Positions 44,236-52,985 of a stretch of DNA of 64,000 nucleotides are shown here, piece by piece; the stretch's first letter is position 1, and every line of letters begins with the position of its first letter. Source of the DNA: Magnetococcus sp. PR-3. GTDB lineage: Bacteria; Pseudomonadota; Magnetococcia; Magnetococcales; Magnetococcaceae. The notes beneath the pieces were generated by a model. The model was not told the origin of the DNA and made no database searches. It worked only from the letters and a program-made list of their open reading frames with translations. The stretch spans positions 30,093 through 94,092 of the forward strand of contig NZ_JBAHUQ010000028.1 in assembly GCF_036689865.1 (NCBI RefSeq), written 5' to 3'. The position numbers and the translations under genes were made by a program.

Positions 44236-44892
44236 TTAAGCCGCCAACACCCCTTTTTCATTTTCAATCCGCTTAACGATTAAAGCCTCCAGTTCAGGAT
44301 GCGCCGATCGTTTCATCGCTTCCAAGGCCAATAACGCTTCGGCCCACTTGGCCACCTTGGGGCTCTGTTGAAAAAGATCCGCCAAATAGCGACTCTCCAA
44401 CAGTTTTAAACGCTGGAGCAGCGGGGCAAAAGAGACATCAATCATGCTCAGCGTATCCCCATTAAAATAGGGTGTCGCCGCCAGCGCCTCTTCCAAAAAG
44501 CCAAGCTGCTTGTACAAGGTACTTTGCTGGGTATTAAAGATCTCTGTTGTCTGAGCTTTAGCCATGGCCCACTGGCTCATAATCATGGTAGATCCCAGCT
44601 CCATCAGCGCCCGTTGCCGTGCTTTTAAAAGGGGATCCGACGGGTGGAGTGACCCTTCACTAATATCATCCAGATAATCCACAATCACTTGAGACTCAAA
44701 CAGCGTTGTCTCATCCACCTGCAACACCGGTACCTTCCCCATGGGGGAGAGTGCTAAAAACCAATCCGGCTTATTGGCCAGATCAATATACTCAAGCTCA
44801 TACTCCAACCCCTTGAGCTCCATTAACAACACAGCCCGCTGCACAAAGGGGCAGATGGCAAAGCTAATAATTTTCAATTTAGGTTGTTTCAT
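44236..44892 (-). CDS. Glutathione S-transferase-like protein
   Basis: A 218-residue protein with a thioredoxin-like N-terminal half and a helical C-terminal half. KIISFAICPFVQRAVLLMEL is the GST N-terminal signature with the catalytic-site Cys-Pro-Phe. SPMGKVPVLQVDETTLFESQ followed by VIVDYLDD carries the cis-Pro loop and the Glu-Ser glutathione site. A C-terminal LSMIDVSFAPLLQRLKLLES matches the 'D' helix signature. The Cys in CPF suggests an omega- or beta-like class able to act as a thiol transferase. It conjugates or reduces with glutathione in the cytoplasm. It is transcribed after cobS with an 82-base gap. Confidence 0.88.
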   Translation of the reverse strand: MKQPKLKIISFAICPFVQRAVLLMELKGLEYELEYIDLANKPDWFLALSPMGKVPVLQVDETTLFESQVIVDYLDDISEGSLHPSDPLLKARQRALMELGSTMIMSQWAMAKAQTTEIFNTQQSTLYKQLGFLEEALAATPYFNGDTLSMIDVSFAPLLQRLKLLESRYLADLFQQSPKVAKWAEALLALEAMKRSAHPELEALIVKRIENEKGVLAA

Positions 44893-44974
44893 CTGTTTGC
44901 TCCTTCACGGAGGGCAATGACCCTCTATCGCTTCCCTGGACGGTTGCACAGCCAAGGGGAAAATGATCATAACA

Positions 44975-45766
44975 TTAACCTTCTGGTAACCAGCCCGAGG
45001 CAACGACCCCGGTTACGGTGACCAACATCACGACCTCACTCCACTCCACCAGCGCTCCGGCGACATCACCGGTAAACCCCCCCAAACGGTTTAAGGTACG
45101 TATCCACATGACAAACCATAACATCAAGGCAGAGGCTTGCATGGGCATGGCCAACCAAGGGTCAAAGAAGAAGAGCGGATAAAACCAGCCTAACCCCACC
45201 AAAAGCCAGATCCAATACCGGGGTAAATGGGCCGCAGTATCCTGGGCCATACCCTGAGTGGAGACATAAGGGGTGGTTAAAAACAGCAACCCCACCGCAA
45301 GCCGCGCCAACATGGGGGTAAAGACCACAATCCATAAGGGCATTTGTAACTGTAAAAGCGTGTGCAGGGCGGCAAATTTTAGAAGCAAGACCAAGACTAA
45401 GGAGACCACCCCAGCCGGACCGGTGTGAGGATCCTTCATAATTTCCAGGGTGCGCTCTCGGTTACCTAGCCCACCCATCCAGGCATCGGCACTGTCCGCC
45501 ACCCCATCCAGGTGCAAACCACCGGTCAGCCAGACCCATATCAAGGTTGCCACTGCCGCACCCAACGCTGGTGCTTGGGTACCCAACCAGGACATAGGCA
45601 GTACCATCAGTAGCCCAATGGCCATACCCACCAAGGGATAGAACGCCACCGCGCGCCCTTGCACCACCCCACTCCACGCCCCAGGTTCAGGAAAGGGAAA
45701 ACGGCTCAGGAGACGAACAGCGGCACAAAGTGGCCACCATATATGCAGATTCCAGCTTTTAAGCAC
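44975..45766 (-). CDS. cobS: Adenosylcobinamide-GDP ribazoletransferase (cobalamin synthase)
   Basis: A 263-residue integral membrane enzyme joining adenosylcobinamide-GDP and alpha-ribazole, the last assembly step of cobalamin. I place the start at GTG 45766 (VLKSWNLHIWW), giving the normal family length and an 8-base overlap with cobT; the ATG at 45805 would add a run of basic residues. Motifs are LLSRFPFPEPGAWSG, WVWLTGGLHLDGVADSADAW with the metal-binding DG.AD.AD, and KDPHTGPAGVVSLVLVLLLK. Several membrane helices follow, with RLGGFTGDVAGALVEWSEV at the end. It is coupled to cobT just upstream. Confidence 0.9.
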   Translation of the reverse strand: MLKSWNLHIWWPLCAAVRLLSRFPFPEPGAWSGVVQGRAVAFYPLVGMAIGLLMVLPMSWLGTQAPALGAAVATLIWVWLTGGLHLDGVADSADAWMGGLGNRERTLEIMKDPHTGPAGVVSLVLVLLLKFAALHTLLQLQMPLWIVVFTPMLARLAVGLLFLTTPYVSTQGMAQDTAAHLPRYWIWLLVGLGWFYPLFFFDPWLAMPMQASALMLWFVMWIRTLNRLGGFTGDVAGALVEWSEVVMLVTVTGVVASGWLPEG

Positions 45767-46814
45767 CGCCGGAAACCCCCGCTTGTTCAAAGGTTGCCAT
45801 CTCATTGTGTAAGGCACAGGCCATACGCAACACAGGGACCGCAAGCGCAGCCCCACTGCCTTCACCCAACCGCATGCCCAGGTCCAAAATGGGTTCTAAG
45901 TCTAACAACCCACATAGACCAGCATGGGCAGGCTCAGCCGAACGGTGAGAAAGAAAGCTCCATTGCATCACACCAGGGCAGATCTGTTCAGCCGCCAACG
46001 CGGCGGCGCTGCATATAAAGCCATCGACCATCACCGGAACCCCCAATTGAGCCGCACGGATATAGGCACCCGCCAGCGCCGCAATTTCAAACCCGCCCAA
46101 TCGCCGCAACACCTCGACCGGATTAGATAGCGCATGGCCATGACAGGTCAACGCTTCGGTCATCGCAGCCACTTTACGTTCCATACCCGCTTGATCAACC
46201 CCAGTTCCTGGACCAACGGCCTGTTCGGGGGCTACCTCACCATACGCACAGAGCAAAGCACTGGCTGAGGTGGTGTTACCAATCCCCATCTCTCCACCGA
46301 CAAACAGATCACAACCGGCTTTATGGAGCTGTTCAATAACATGTTTACCCGCATCCAACGCCTGCTCCAGCGCTTCCATGGTCATAGCAGGCTGATGACG
46401 AAAATCCTCGGTCCCCGCCCCACAACGATGGCTAACCACACCCGGCAGAGGCCCCACATCGGTTAATGCCCCCACATCCATCACCTGCAAATGCGCCCCT
46501 AACTGCTGTGCCAACACACTGATGGCCGCACCGCCACGGGAGAAGTTACGAATCATCTCCACCGTAACCGATTGAGGAAAGGCCGACACACCATGGGCTG
46601 CAATACCATGATCTGCCGCAAAAATGACAATACGGACCGAATTAATGGCCGGGTGAGAGCGCCACTGCATAGAGGCCAGCCGGATAGCCAGCTCCTCCAA
46701 CTGGCCTAAAGAGCCAGGAGGCTTGGTCAACTGCATCTGTCGCTGTTGAGCAGCCTGTTTAGACGCTTGATCCAAAGGGTGTATCGGAGCTTGGTACCAG
46801 GGGGAAGCGTGCAT
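45759..46814 (-). CDS. cobT: Nicotinate-nucleotide:dimethylbenzimidazole phosphoribosyltransferase
   Basis: A 351-residue enzyme making alpha-ribazole phosphate from nicotinate mononucleotide and dimethylbenzimidazole for cobalamin's lower ligand. Motifs are LTKPPGSLGQLEELAIRLAS, FAADHGIAAHGVSAFPQSVT, GEMGIGNTTSASALLCAYGE, RLGGFEIAALAGAYIRAAQL, and FLSHRSAEPAHAGLCGLLDL with LGEGSGAALA near the end. Length is standard. It precedes cobS in a two-gene unit. No other cobalamin genes (cobU, cobC, cobD) are in the window, and I found no cobalamin riboswitch motif upstream. Confidence 0.95.
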   Translation of the reverse strand: MHASPWYQAPIHPLDQASKQAAQQRQMQLTKPPGSLGQLEELAIRLASMQWRSHPAINSVRIVIFAADHGIAAHGVSAFPQSVTVEMIRNFSRGGAAISVLAQQLGAHLQVMDVGALTDVGPLPGVVSHRCGAGTEDFRHQPAMTMEALEQALDAGKHVIEQLHKAGCDLFVGGEMGIGNTTSASALLCAYGEVAPEQAVGPGTGVDQAGMERKVAAMTEALTCHGHALSNPVEVLRRLGGFEIAALAGAYIRAAQLGVPVMVDGFICSAAALAAEQICPGVMQWSFLSHRSAEPAHAGLCGLLDLEPILDLGMRLGEGSGAALAVPVLRMACALHNEMATFEQAGVSGGA

Positions 46815-47564
46815 ATCACCATGCCATAGATGGGGCGTTAAGGAAGAAACCTTATGCTAACATGGGCTCCCGCTCTGTACCATCTTCTGCAAATTTAGAA
46901 CGGCGTGGCAAGCACGACACCACACGACCCTATTTTCCTCCAACGATACAAAAGATTACACACCACACGACCAGTAGAAGGGCATAAAATCCAATACAAA
47001 CATAAGCTGGCCCATGTGCCGTAAATAAACCGTATGTATCAGCTTGCAACATCCTGATCTGCATACAACCGATCAGGATTGCATCTGTTCCGCTGTTTTA
47101 AAGATGGGGGATGGTCCAGACAAAAGCTCCAAGGCAGGTACCGGAGAGAGGGGCCACTCGATGATGGGGTGAAACTTGTCTATACCCAACTAAGCCGCAG
47201 CGGAGAGATGATCCAACCCGCTCGACCTGGGGGCAGCACACAAGCCCGTACTCCCCGCACCTAAGCAAGATGCAGAAGCTTCTGTTATGCTTAGTCTAAA
47301 TGAAGGATTTAAAACGCCATAGCCTCACACAAGATGAGGCATCAGGTTGTAAGCTTAACGCTTTAACAGGGTCACAAAACATGTTCCACCACCCTGCTTT
47401 GGTCGGGGGGGATGGAACAGACGTGCCCAGCCATTTGTTGCAGGGATAGCGCCCCCTAAAGAGTGGGCTTGTCCCTAAGCCATACGCCCCCTCCCCCATG
47501 ATAAACATCACGCTATGGGTGGACGGCTACAGGAGATGGCGCGCTAAGGGAAAGATGGCAGAGG
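46815..47564. other. 750-base gene-free interval with strong secondary structure
   Basis: No convincing coding region on either strand. Several inverted repeats stand out: ATCCTGATC/GATCAGGAT at 47051-47079 (9 bp, extendable with TGCA arms across a bulge), CTAAGCA/TGCTTAG at 47261-47294 enclosing the palindrome CAGAAGCTTCTG, and GCCTCA/TGAGGC at 47322-47340. Between them are GC-rich stretches with GGAGAGAGGGG. It could hold a non-coding RNA on the plus strand. No RNase P, tmRNA, 6S or cobalamin riboswitch core was recognised. Confidence 0.45.
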
Positions 47565-48260
47565 TCAATCCGTAGCTTGCTGACTGACCCATGCGCGGGC
47601 ACAGAGAAGATCATCCGGGGTATCAATATCGGCTGAACGGTCAGCGGGCATCACATGGGCCAGCGTCTGTTCACAAAGAAAGGTCTGATGCTGTTTGTAA
47701 AAGGCGACATCCGCCACATATACCGCCCCATTCAGAGCATAACAGGGCTGAAGTTTTTGCCGTTGATAGGGGATCTCACCCGCCATCATCTGATGTAAAC
47801 GCCCCTGTTCATCTTGGGTAAACATCCAGTGGGGATGATGACGCGGCTCCATGACCGACACCGCGACCTGAGCTTGCTTATCGATACAGAGGTTCAAACA
47901 ACCTTGGATATCCCCCACACTGCGAAAGGGCGAGGTGGGTTGCAAGATGACCAGATAATCATACGCTTCCTCCAGATTCTCCAGCGCATGTAAAATGGCT
48001 GATGAGGCGGGTGCGGAATCCGTACTCAACGCTGCAGGACGTTGAAACGGAACATCGCAGCCATACTCACGGGCACACTGCATAATGTCGGCAGCATCTG
48101 AGGAGAGCACCACACGGTCGATTTCCGAACAGGCCAAGGCTGTCTCAATGGTCCAAGCCAGCAGTGGCTTACCACCCAGATCAACCAAGTTTTTGCCGGG
48201 TATACCTTTGGACCCACCACGGGCTGGAATAATCCCCAGCACCCTTTTACCTGCAATCAT
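47565..48260 (-). CDS. legF: CMP-nonulosonate (legionaminate/neuraminate) cytidylyltransferase
   Basis: A 231-residue CMP-sugar synthetase activating a nonulosonic acid with CTP. The CTP-binding N-terminus is RVLGIIPARGGSKGIPGKNL, followed by GKPLLAWTIETALACSEIDR, FQRPAALSTDSAPASSAILH, LVILQPTSPFRSVGDI (the QPTSP motif) and PADRSADIDTPDDLLCARAW at the end. Length and motifs match LegF/PtmB and NeuA proteins. Its ATG overlaps the stop of the upstream ptmE-like gene by 1 base. The presence of LegC- and PtmE-type neighbours favours legionaminate over sialate; this is inference. Cytoplasmic. Confidence 0.88.
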   Translation of the reverse strand: MIAGKRVLGIIPARGGSKGIPGKNLVDLGGKPLLAWTIETALACSEIDRVVLSSDAADIMQCAREYGCDVPFQRPAALSTDSAPASSAILHALENLEEAYDYLVILQPTSPFRSVGDIQGCLNLCIDKQAQVAVSVMEPRHHPHWMFTQDEQGRLHQMMAGEIPYQRQKLQPCYALNGAVYVADVAFYKQHQTFLCEQTLAHVMPADRSADIDTPDDLLCARAWVSQQATD

Positions 48261-49315
48261 TAAAAGACGTCCTCAACATCCTGGCAGGCCTGATGGAAAT
48301 CCCCCACCTGACCAATATCCATCCAATACTCCAAAAAGGGGAAAGCGACAGGATGTTTATCATCCTCAGCCAAGGTACGGAACAGATCCGGCATGTCAAA
48401 AAACTGCGCTTGCGGGATGACCGGCAGCACGCTGGGCTCAAGCAAATAGATACCTGTATTGACAAAGTATTTATTGACGGGCTTTTCCGTAATTCCATTG
48501 AGACGATGGTTCTCACCAAGGTCCACCACCCCATAAGGCAGGGTCTCTTCCACTTGGCGTACACACATGGTGGCATCGGCCTTTTGGGCCATATGGTAAT
48601 CCAAAACACGGCCAAAGTGGATGCGGGTCAGAAGATCCCCATTCATCACAAAAAAGGGCTCTTTAGGGGCTTCTGGCATTAATGAAAGGGGACCCGCAGT
48701 ACCGAGCCGCTCTTGTTCTTCCAAATACTCAATACGCACCCCCATTCGGGAACCATCCCCAAAATAGGATTTGATCATCTCTTTTTTATAATTCACCGCC
48801 AGATAGAACTTATGAAAACCATAACTGACGAAATTTTCTATTATTAACTCTAAGATAGGCTGTTTACCAACATGCAGTAGAGGCTTAGGACAATCTCGGG
48901 TTAACTCCCCCAAACGGCTGCCTAACCCCCCCGCCATCAGAACCACCCAGTTATCCCTGGGGGTCGGCAGGGTCATCTCTTTGAGCCACTCCAGCCCCAC
49001 AACCCGACCATGAAAATCCAAGACCGGGATATGGTGCAGCGTGCGGGTACGCATCAGGGTCATAATATGCTCCTGACTGTCGCTATCCCGTGCCACGGTG
49101 GGCGTGGTACACATAATCTCCTGTACCTGGGCATCCAGCGAAATATGGCGCAACAAGCCCCGGCGTACATCACCATCGGTGACAACACCTAACAGCTTAT
49201 CATCCCCATTCACCACCAAGGCAACACCCAAGGCACCTTCACTGATGATCTCCAGCGCCCGCATAATCGGGGCCTCTGGCTCTATGCGGACTGATTTCCA
49301 AGAGATGGACAACAT
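48260..49315 (-). CDS. ptmE: CBS-domain sugar nucleotidyltransferase (PtmE-like)
   Basis: A 351-residue protein joining two CBS domains (about residues 15-115, with GVVTDGDVRRGLLRHISLDA and ARTLHHIPVLDFHG-like segments) to a nucleotidyltransferase domain (from about 122). The latter has VVLMAGGLGSRLGELTRDCP, KPLLHVGKQPILELIIENF, FFVMNGDLLTRIHFGRVL and GITEKPVNKYFVNTGIYLLE. In Campylobacter-type legionaminate pathways PtmE makes the GDP-linked amino-sugar starting material. It is 158 bases downstream of legG and overlaps legF by 1 base. Assignment to the GDP branch rests on context and architecture; other CBS-nucleotidyltransferases look similar. Confidence 0.8.
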   Translation of the reverse strand: MLSISWKSVRIEPEAPIMRALEIISEGALGVALVVNGDDKLLGVVTDGDVRRGLLRHISLDAQVQEIMCTTPTVARDSDSQEHIMTLMRTRTLHHIPVLDFHGRVVGLEWLKEMTLPTPRDNWVVLMAGGLGSRLGELTRDCPKPLLHVGKQPILELIIENFVSYGFHKFYLAVNYKKEMIKSYFGDGSRMGVRIEYLEEQERLGTAGPLSLMPEAPKEPFFVMNGDLLTRIHFGRVLDYHMAQKADATMCVRQVEETLPYGVVDLGENHRLNGITEKPVNKYFVNTGIYLLEPSVLPVIPQAQFFDMPDLFRTLAEDDKHPVAFPFLEYWMDIGQVGDFHQACQDVEDVF

Positions 49316-49473
49316 GGTTTGGCTCCCATACGACCCCTTGTTTGAGATGTGTACACCTCACACAGGGGGAACAACCGATGACACAGCATCCTTTCCACCC
49401 TTGGCAAATTTGCAAGAGTTGTGCCGCCGCCCAAAAAGCCAAACTAGCGCACCACCAGTCCACACGCAACCCC

Positions 49474-50631
49474 TTACAATGTAAGGATATCCTCTTTCTT
49501 TAAACGCAACGAATTAAAATCCAATGTTTGTATAAGCTCGTGCGCTTTGGCCTCACTTTTTCCATCTCCATAGGGGTTTTTCAACCCTTGCAGCTGTTTT
49601 TGGAAGGCAGGTTTTTCCATATTTTGCAGCGCTTGTTCGATAGATTTTTGATCGGCATCGCAAAAAAGCACATTATCCCCTGCCAACCGACCACGCTGAC
49701 GCAGCCCCACATTAACCACCGCTCTAGGGATGGAAGCTGCCTCGATAATACCGCTGGAGGAGTTGCCAATGAGAAATTCGCACCGTTTGTAGACTGAGAG
49801 AAACAGCGCACGATCCAAGTTACGGTAAAAATGGAAGTTGGGATCCTGCCGATATCGCTCGGTCACCTCTAATAGGCGACTAAACCCTTCATCCGCATTC
49901 GGCGCACTAACCAGTGCCTGCACACCCTGTTTCTTTAAAGCTTGAAGAATGTTCTCAAAATAGAGATGCGCCTGCTCTTTTTCCTCTGCGACCGGATGAA
50001 AAATCACCAAGGCGTAGCGTTCAAAACCCTGTTCAATGCCCAATTGCTGATGGATCTGAGCCCTTGGAGCGGCTTGATGCCGTACAAACTTATCCAACGC
50101 AATACTACCAATCTGGTGCACTCGATCGGGGTGCTCACCCATTTTTAGCAACCGCTGAGCATGTTGCGGTAATGAAACCATATGCACGGTAGAGAGCTTA
50201 GAGGTAGCATGACGGACCATATGATCCACATGCCCATCCTGTGAGTGGTCTCCCCCAAAAAAGTGACAGGTCGGGATCTCCAAATAAGCCCCCAGCAACC
50301 CACCTATGGCCACCTCCTCCCGGTCACCGGCATAAAGAATAAGATCCGGTCCATGGTGGGCAACCAGGTCAATACTGTTTTGCAGCAGAAGACTGGCGGA
50401 CTTTAAACGGGAGATACGGCTATCGGCATCTAACAGTGTCTCCAGGGTAAGCAGAATATCCAACCCATCCTTTTTAATAGCGTCGACACTGCGACCAAAG
50501 GTTGGGGAGAGATGAGAACCTGCCACCAACAGCTTCAGTTCTACGGTAGGATCTTTATGCAACCGCATATAGAGACCACTCATCAGATCATACTCAGCAC
50601 GGGAGCAGGTAATACCTAGAATTTTCATCAT
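49474..50631 (-). CDS. legG: Hydrolysing UDP/GDP-sugar 2-epimerase (NeuC/LegG-type)
   Basis: A 385-residue enzyme that releases a free 2-epimerised amino sugar from its nucleotide form, supplying the substrate for the nonulosonate synthase. Motifs are KILGITCSRAEYDLMSGLYM, LVAGSHLSPTFG, LILYAGDREEVAIGGLLGAY, CHFFGGDHSQDGHVDHMVRH, IFHPVAEEKEQAHLYFENIL, and EFLIGNSSSGIIEAASIPRA followed by NVGLRQRGR. The HxxxDG.VDHMVRHA-type stretch separates it from the non-hydrolysing WecB type. It follows neuB/legI with an 84-base gap. Legionaminate pathway assignment is from context. Confidence 0.88.
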   Translation of the reverse strand: MMKILGITCSRAEYDLMSGLYMRLHKDPTVELKLLVAGSHLSPTFGRSVDAIKKDGLDILLTLETLLDADSRISRLKSASLLLQNSIDLVAHHGPDLILYAGDREEVAIGGLLGAYLEIPTCHFFGGDHSQDGHVDHMVRHATSKLSTVHMVSLPQHAQRLLKMGEHPDRVHQIGSIALDKFVRHQAAPRAQIHQQLGIEQGFERYALVIFHPVAEEKEQAHLYFENILQALKKQGVQALVSAPNADEGFSRLLEVTERYRQDPNFHFYRNLDRALFLSVYKRCEFLIGNSSSGIIEAASIPRAVVNVGLRQRGRLAGDNVLFCDADQKSIEQALQNMEKPAFQKQLQGLKNPYGDGKSEAKAHELIQTLDFNSLRLKKEDILTL

Positions 50632-50715
50632 GCTTCACCTGGTAAAGCCAAACGTCGTTGTGGTGCAACATCACCGGGGGCAAGGGGCAAGAGAGAGACA
50701 GGCCAGAGAAGATCG

Positions 50716-51717
50716 TTAAAGTACAATCGCCTCATCCATGGCATAATCCCGGTCAGCAACCCGTCCCATAACCTGATCCCACAGCATGGGGTCCAAACCA
50801 TCTCCAGGACGTTTGGTGGTCAGGTTGACCGCCGTAAAGCTCTCCCCCACTGCAATGGCACAGGCCGCCACAATGGATTTTCGAGCAATGGGTTTATTGG
50901 CCAGCTCAGAAAGGGTGGGACGCTTAATGCCATCCCCCATCGCCAATGCCACATCCTGAATACCCGCCACCATCGCCTTAAAGGGTCCAGGTTCCAGGGA
51001 GGCTTTATGGTCTGGTCCTGGCAGGGCATTATCCAACGTAAAGTGTTTTTCAATCACCACCGCCCCTAAAGCCACCGCTGCAATAGGAATGGCAATGCCC
51101 TGGGTATGGTCGCTATACCCAAACGGCAAACCAAAGGCCCGCCCCATCGTCGTCATGGCTGAGAGATTAACCTCATCCAAAGGTGCAGGATACTCCGTGG
51201 TGCAGTGCAACAAGGTAATGCCGTCATCCGGGGTCCCAGATAGACGCAACGCAGCAATGGCGGCTTCAACCTCACCCAGTGTCGCCATACCTGTTGAGAG
51301 AATAACCGGCTCCTTGGTCGCACCAATGGCCCGTAGCAACGGCAAATTGGTCAGCTCCCCTGAGGGAATTTTAAAAGGCGAGAGTTGCAGTTCAACCAAC
51401 AGCGCCAAACTGGGCAGATCAAAGGGGCTAGAAAGAAAAGTGATGTTACGCTGTTGGCAGCGGGCAATCAGTTGATGATGGGCGTCCACAGAGAGTGCCA
51501 GCCGTTCCAGCATGCTCTGCTGGTTCTCTGTCGCATCGGTTGTGCGCTTTTGGTAGGCCGCTTTACCCGCATGGCGACTGGCAATACATGTGGGATCAAA
51601 CGTCTGAAACTTCACCACGTCTGCCCCACACTCAGCCGCAGCATCTACCAGATCCAGCGCCAAGCCCAAATCACCATTATGGTTCACACCCGCTTCTGCA
51701 ATGATCACAGCTGACAT
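50716..51717 (-). CDS. legI: N-acetylneuraminate/legionaminate synthase
   Basis: A 333-residue enzyme condensing a 6-deoxy-hexosamine or ManNAc with phosphoenolpyruvate to give a nine-carbon sugar acid. The start at 51717 (MSAVIIAEAGVNHNGDLGLA) has GGGAG ahead; a longer in-frame start at 51819 lies inside the aminotransferase gene. Barrel motifs are FSVKFQTF-type ADVVKFQTFDPTCIA, FKIPSGELTNLPLL, LSTGMATLGEVEAAI, LLHCTTEYPAPLDEVNLSAM, GYSDHTQGIAIPIAAVALGA and EKHFTLDNALPGPDHKASLE. The C-terminal SAF (antifreeze-like) domain begins near RKSIVAACAIAVGE. The gap to legC is only 2 bases. Confidence 0.92.
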   Translation of the reverse strand: MSAVIIAEAGVNHNGDLGLALDLVDAAAECGADVVKFQTFDPTCIASRHAGKAAYQKRTTDATENQQSMLERLALSVDAHHQLIARCQQRNITFLSSPFDLPSLALLVELQLSPFKIPSGELTNLPLLRAIGATKEPVILSTGMATLGEVEAAIAALRLSGTPDDGITLLHCTTEYPAPLDEVNLSAMTTMGRAFGLPFGYSDHTQGIAIPIAAVALGAVVIEKHFTLDNALPGPDHKASLEPGPFKAMVAGIQDVALAMGDGIKRPTLSELANKPIARKSIVAACAIAVGESFTAVNLTTKRPGDGLDPMLWDQVMGRVADRDYAMDEAIVL

Positions 51718-51719
51718 AC

Positions 51720-52868
51720 TTATGCTCCCTGTAGAACCGAGGTAACCGCCTCGATCACCTGCTGTTGATCCAACTCCGTCAACCCACACGAACAGGGCAG
51801 CGTCAAAACTTTCCACCATAAGTCATCCACCACCTGGGTTGAACTTACAGGTGACGCGGCATAGGGCGCCTGTTGGTGAATCGGCTTCCAGAACGGTCGG
51901 GCATCCACCCCTTTTTCGCGCAGCTGCTGGCGGATCTGCGCTTGGTCCTGGATGGGACGATCAATGACCACACCAGAGAACCACCAAGCACTCTGTGCCC
52001 AATCGGGGGCTTGAAAAGGTGTCACACCCGGTAGATGGCCTAAAGCCTCTGCATAACGGTTACGGATCTTCTGTTTGGCCCCAACCAGGGTTTCCAACTG
52101 CTCCATCTGCGCACACCCCACCGCCGCCTGAATATTGGTCATACGGTAGTTAAAGCCTACCGCATCGTGGTCATACCCCGGCCCTTGACGCGCTGTGGTG
52201 GTTAAATGACGCACACGATCAATGGTCTGTTGATCTGCACCAACCACCGCCCCGCCACCACCACAGGTCAGGGTTTTATTACCGTTAAAGGAAAACACCG
52301 TCAGGTCCGCCCCTTGATCGGCAATGGCTCGTCCATGGGCCGTCGCCCCCAGTGCAGCCGCACCATCGGCCACCACAGGTAGGTTATACGCCTTGGCCAA
52401 GGCCACCAACGCCTGCATATCCGCCGGTGTGCCTAACACATGAACGGGCATCATCGCGGCCACACGCCGCCCTGTGGGTGTATGGATCAGCTGCCCCTCT
52501 TGTGTATGGGTATGCTGCTTTAATTGCTCGGCCACCACCGTGGGGTCCAATGTCCAGCTCTGGGGGTTTACATCCATAATCCATGGATCAGCAGCCAGAT
52601 AGGCAATGGCATTGGCGCTGGCAATAAAGGTTAAAGCGGGCAGAATAACCAGATCATCCCTTTTCACCCCCAGCGCCGCCAAAGAGGCATGCAAGCCCGC
52701 CGTACCCGTAGAGACCGCAACCCCATGGGGCACCCCGGCGGCTGTGGCTACCTGCTGCTCAAAACGATCAACAAAAGGACCCACAGAAGAGACGAAGGTG
52801 CTTTCAATACAAGCTTGTAGATATTCAGCCTCACGCCCCACCAGATGGGGAATAGCCAACGGAATCAT
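51720..52868 (-). CDS. legC: LegC-family PLP aminotransferase (DegT/DnrJ/EryC1)
   Basis: A 382-residue sugar aminotransferase. The N-terminal IPLAIPHLVGREAEYLQACI followed by ESTFVSSVGPFVDRFEQQVA is the hallmark of the LegC subfamily, which aminates the 4-keto sugar of the legionaminate pathway. Further motifs are GTAGLHASLAALGVKRDDLV, PVVADGAAALGATAHGR, and FSFNGNKTLTCGGGGAVV with the PLP lysine, then FNYRMTNIQAAVGCAQMEQL. Its substrate needs a 4,6-dehydratase (LegB), which is not in this window. It is first in the minus-strand nonulosonate group and precedes legI by 2 bases. Confidence 0.9.
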   Translation of the reverse strand: MIPLAIPHLVGREAEYLQACIESTFVSSVGPFVDRFEQQVATAAGVPHGVAVSTGTAGLHASLAALGVKRDDLVILPALTFIASANAIAYLAADPWIMDVNPQSWTLDPTVVAEQLKQHTHTQEGQLIHTPTGRRVAAMMPVHVLGTPADMQALVALAKAYNLPVVADGAAALGATAHGRAIADQGADLTVFSFNGNKTLTCGGGGAVVGADQQTIDRVRHLTTTARQGPGYDHDAVGFNYRMTNIQAAVGCAQMEQLETLVGAKQKIRNRYAEALGHLPGVTPFQAPDWAQSAWWFSGVVIDRPIQDQAQIRQQLREKGVDARPFWKPIHQQAPYAASPVSSTQVVDDLWWKVLTLPCSCGLTELDQQQVIEAVTSVLQGA

Positions 52869-52985
52869 ACCTTCACCTCATCATCCATCGTTGCAGTTGG
52901 TACAACATTTGAGTAGTTCCCTGTGGTCCAGGTAATTGTGGTACATGGACTCGCAATATTCTCACCAACCCGACGACGGAAGCGG

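Noticed and set aside
46815..47060. Possible cobalamin riboswitch upstream of cobT
   Set aside because: No GCCACTG-type box or other conserved core was found on the minus strand.
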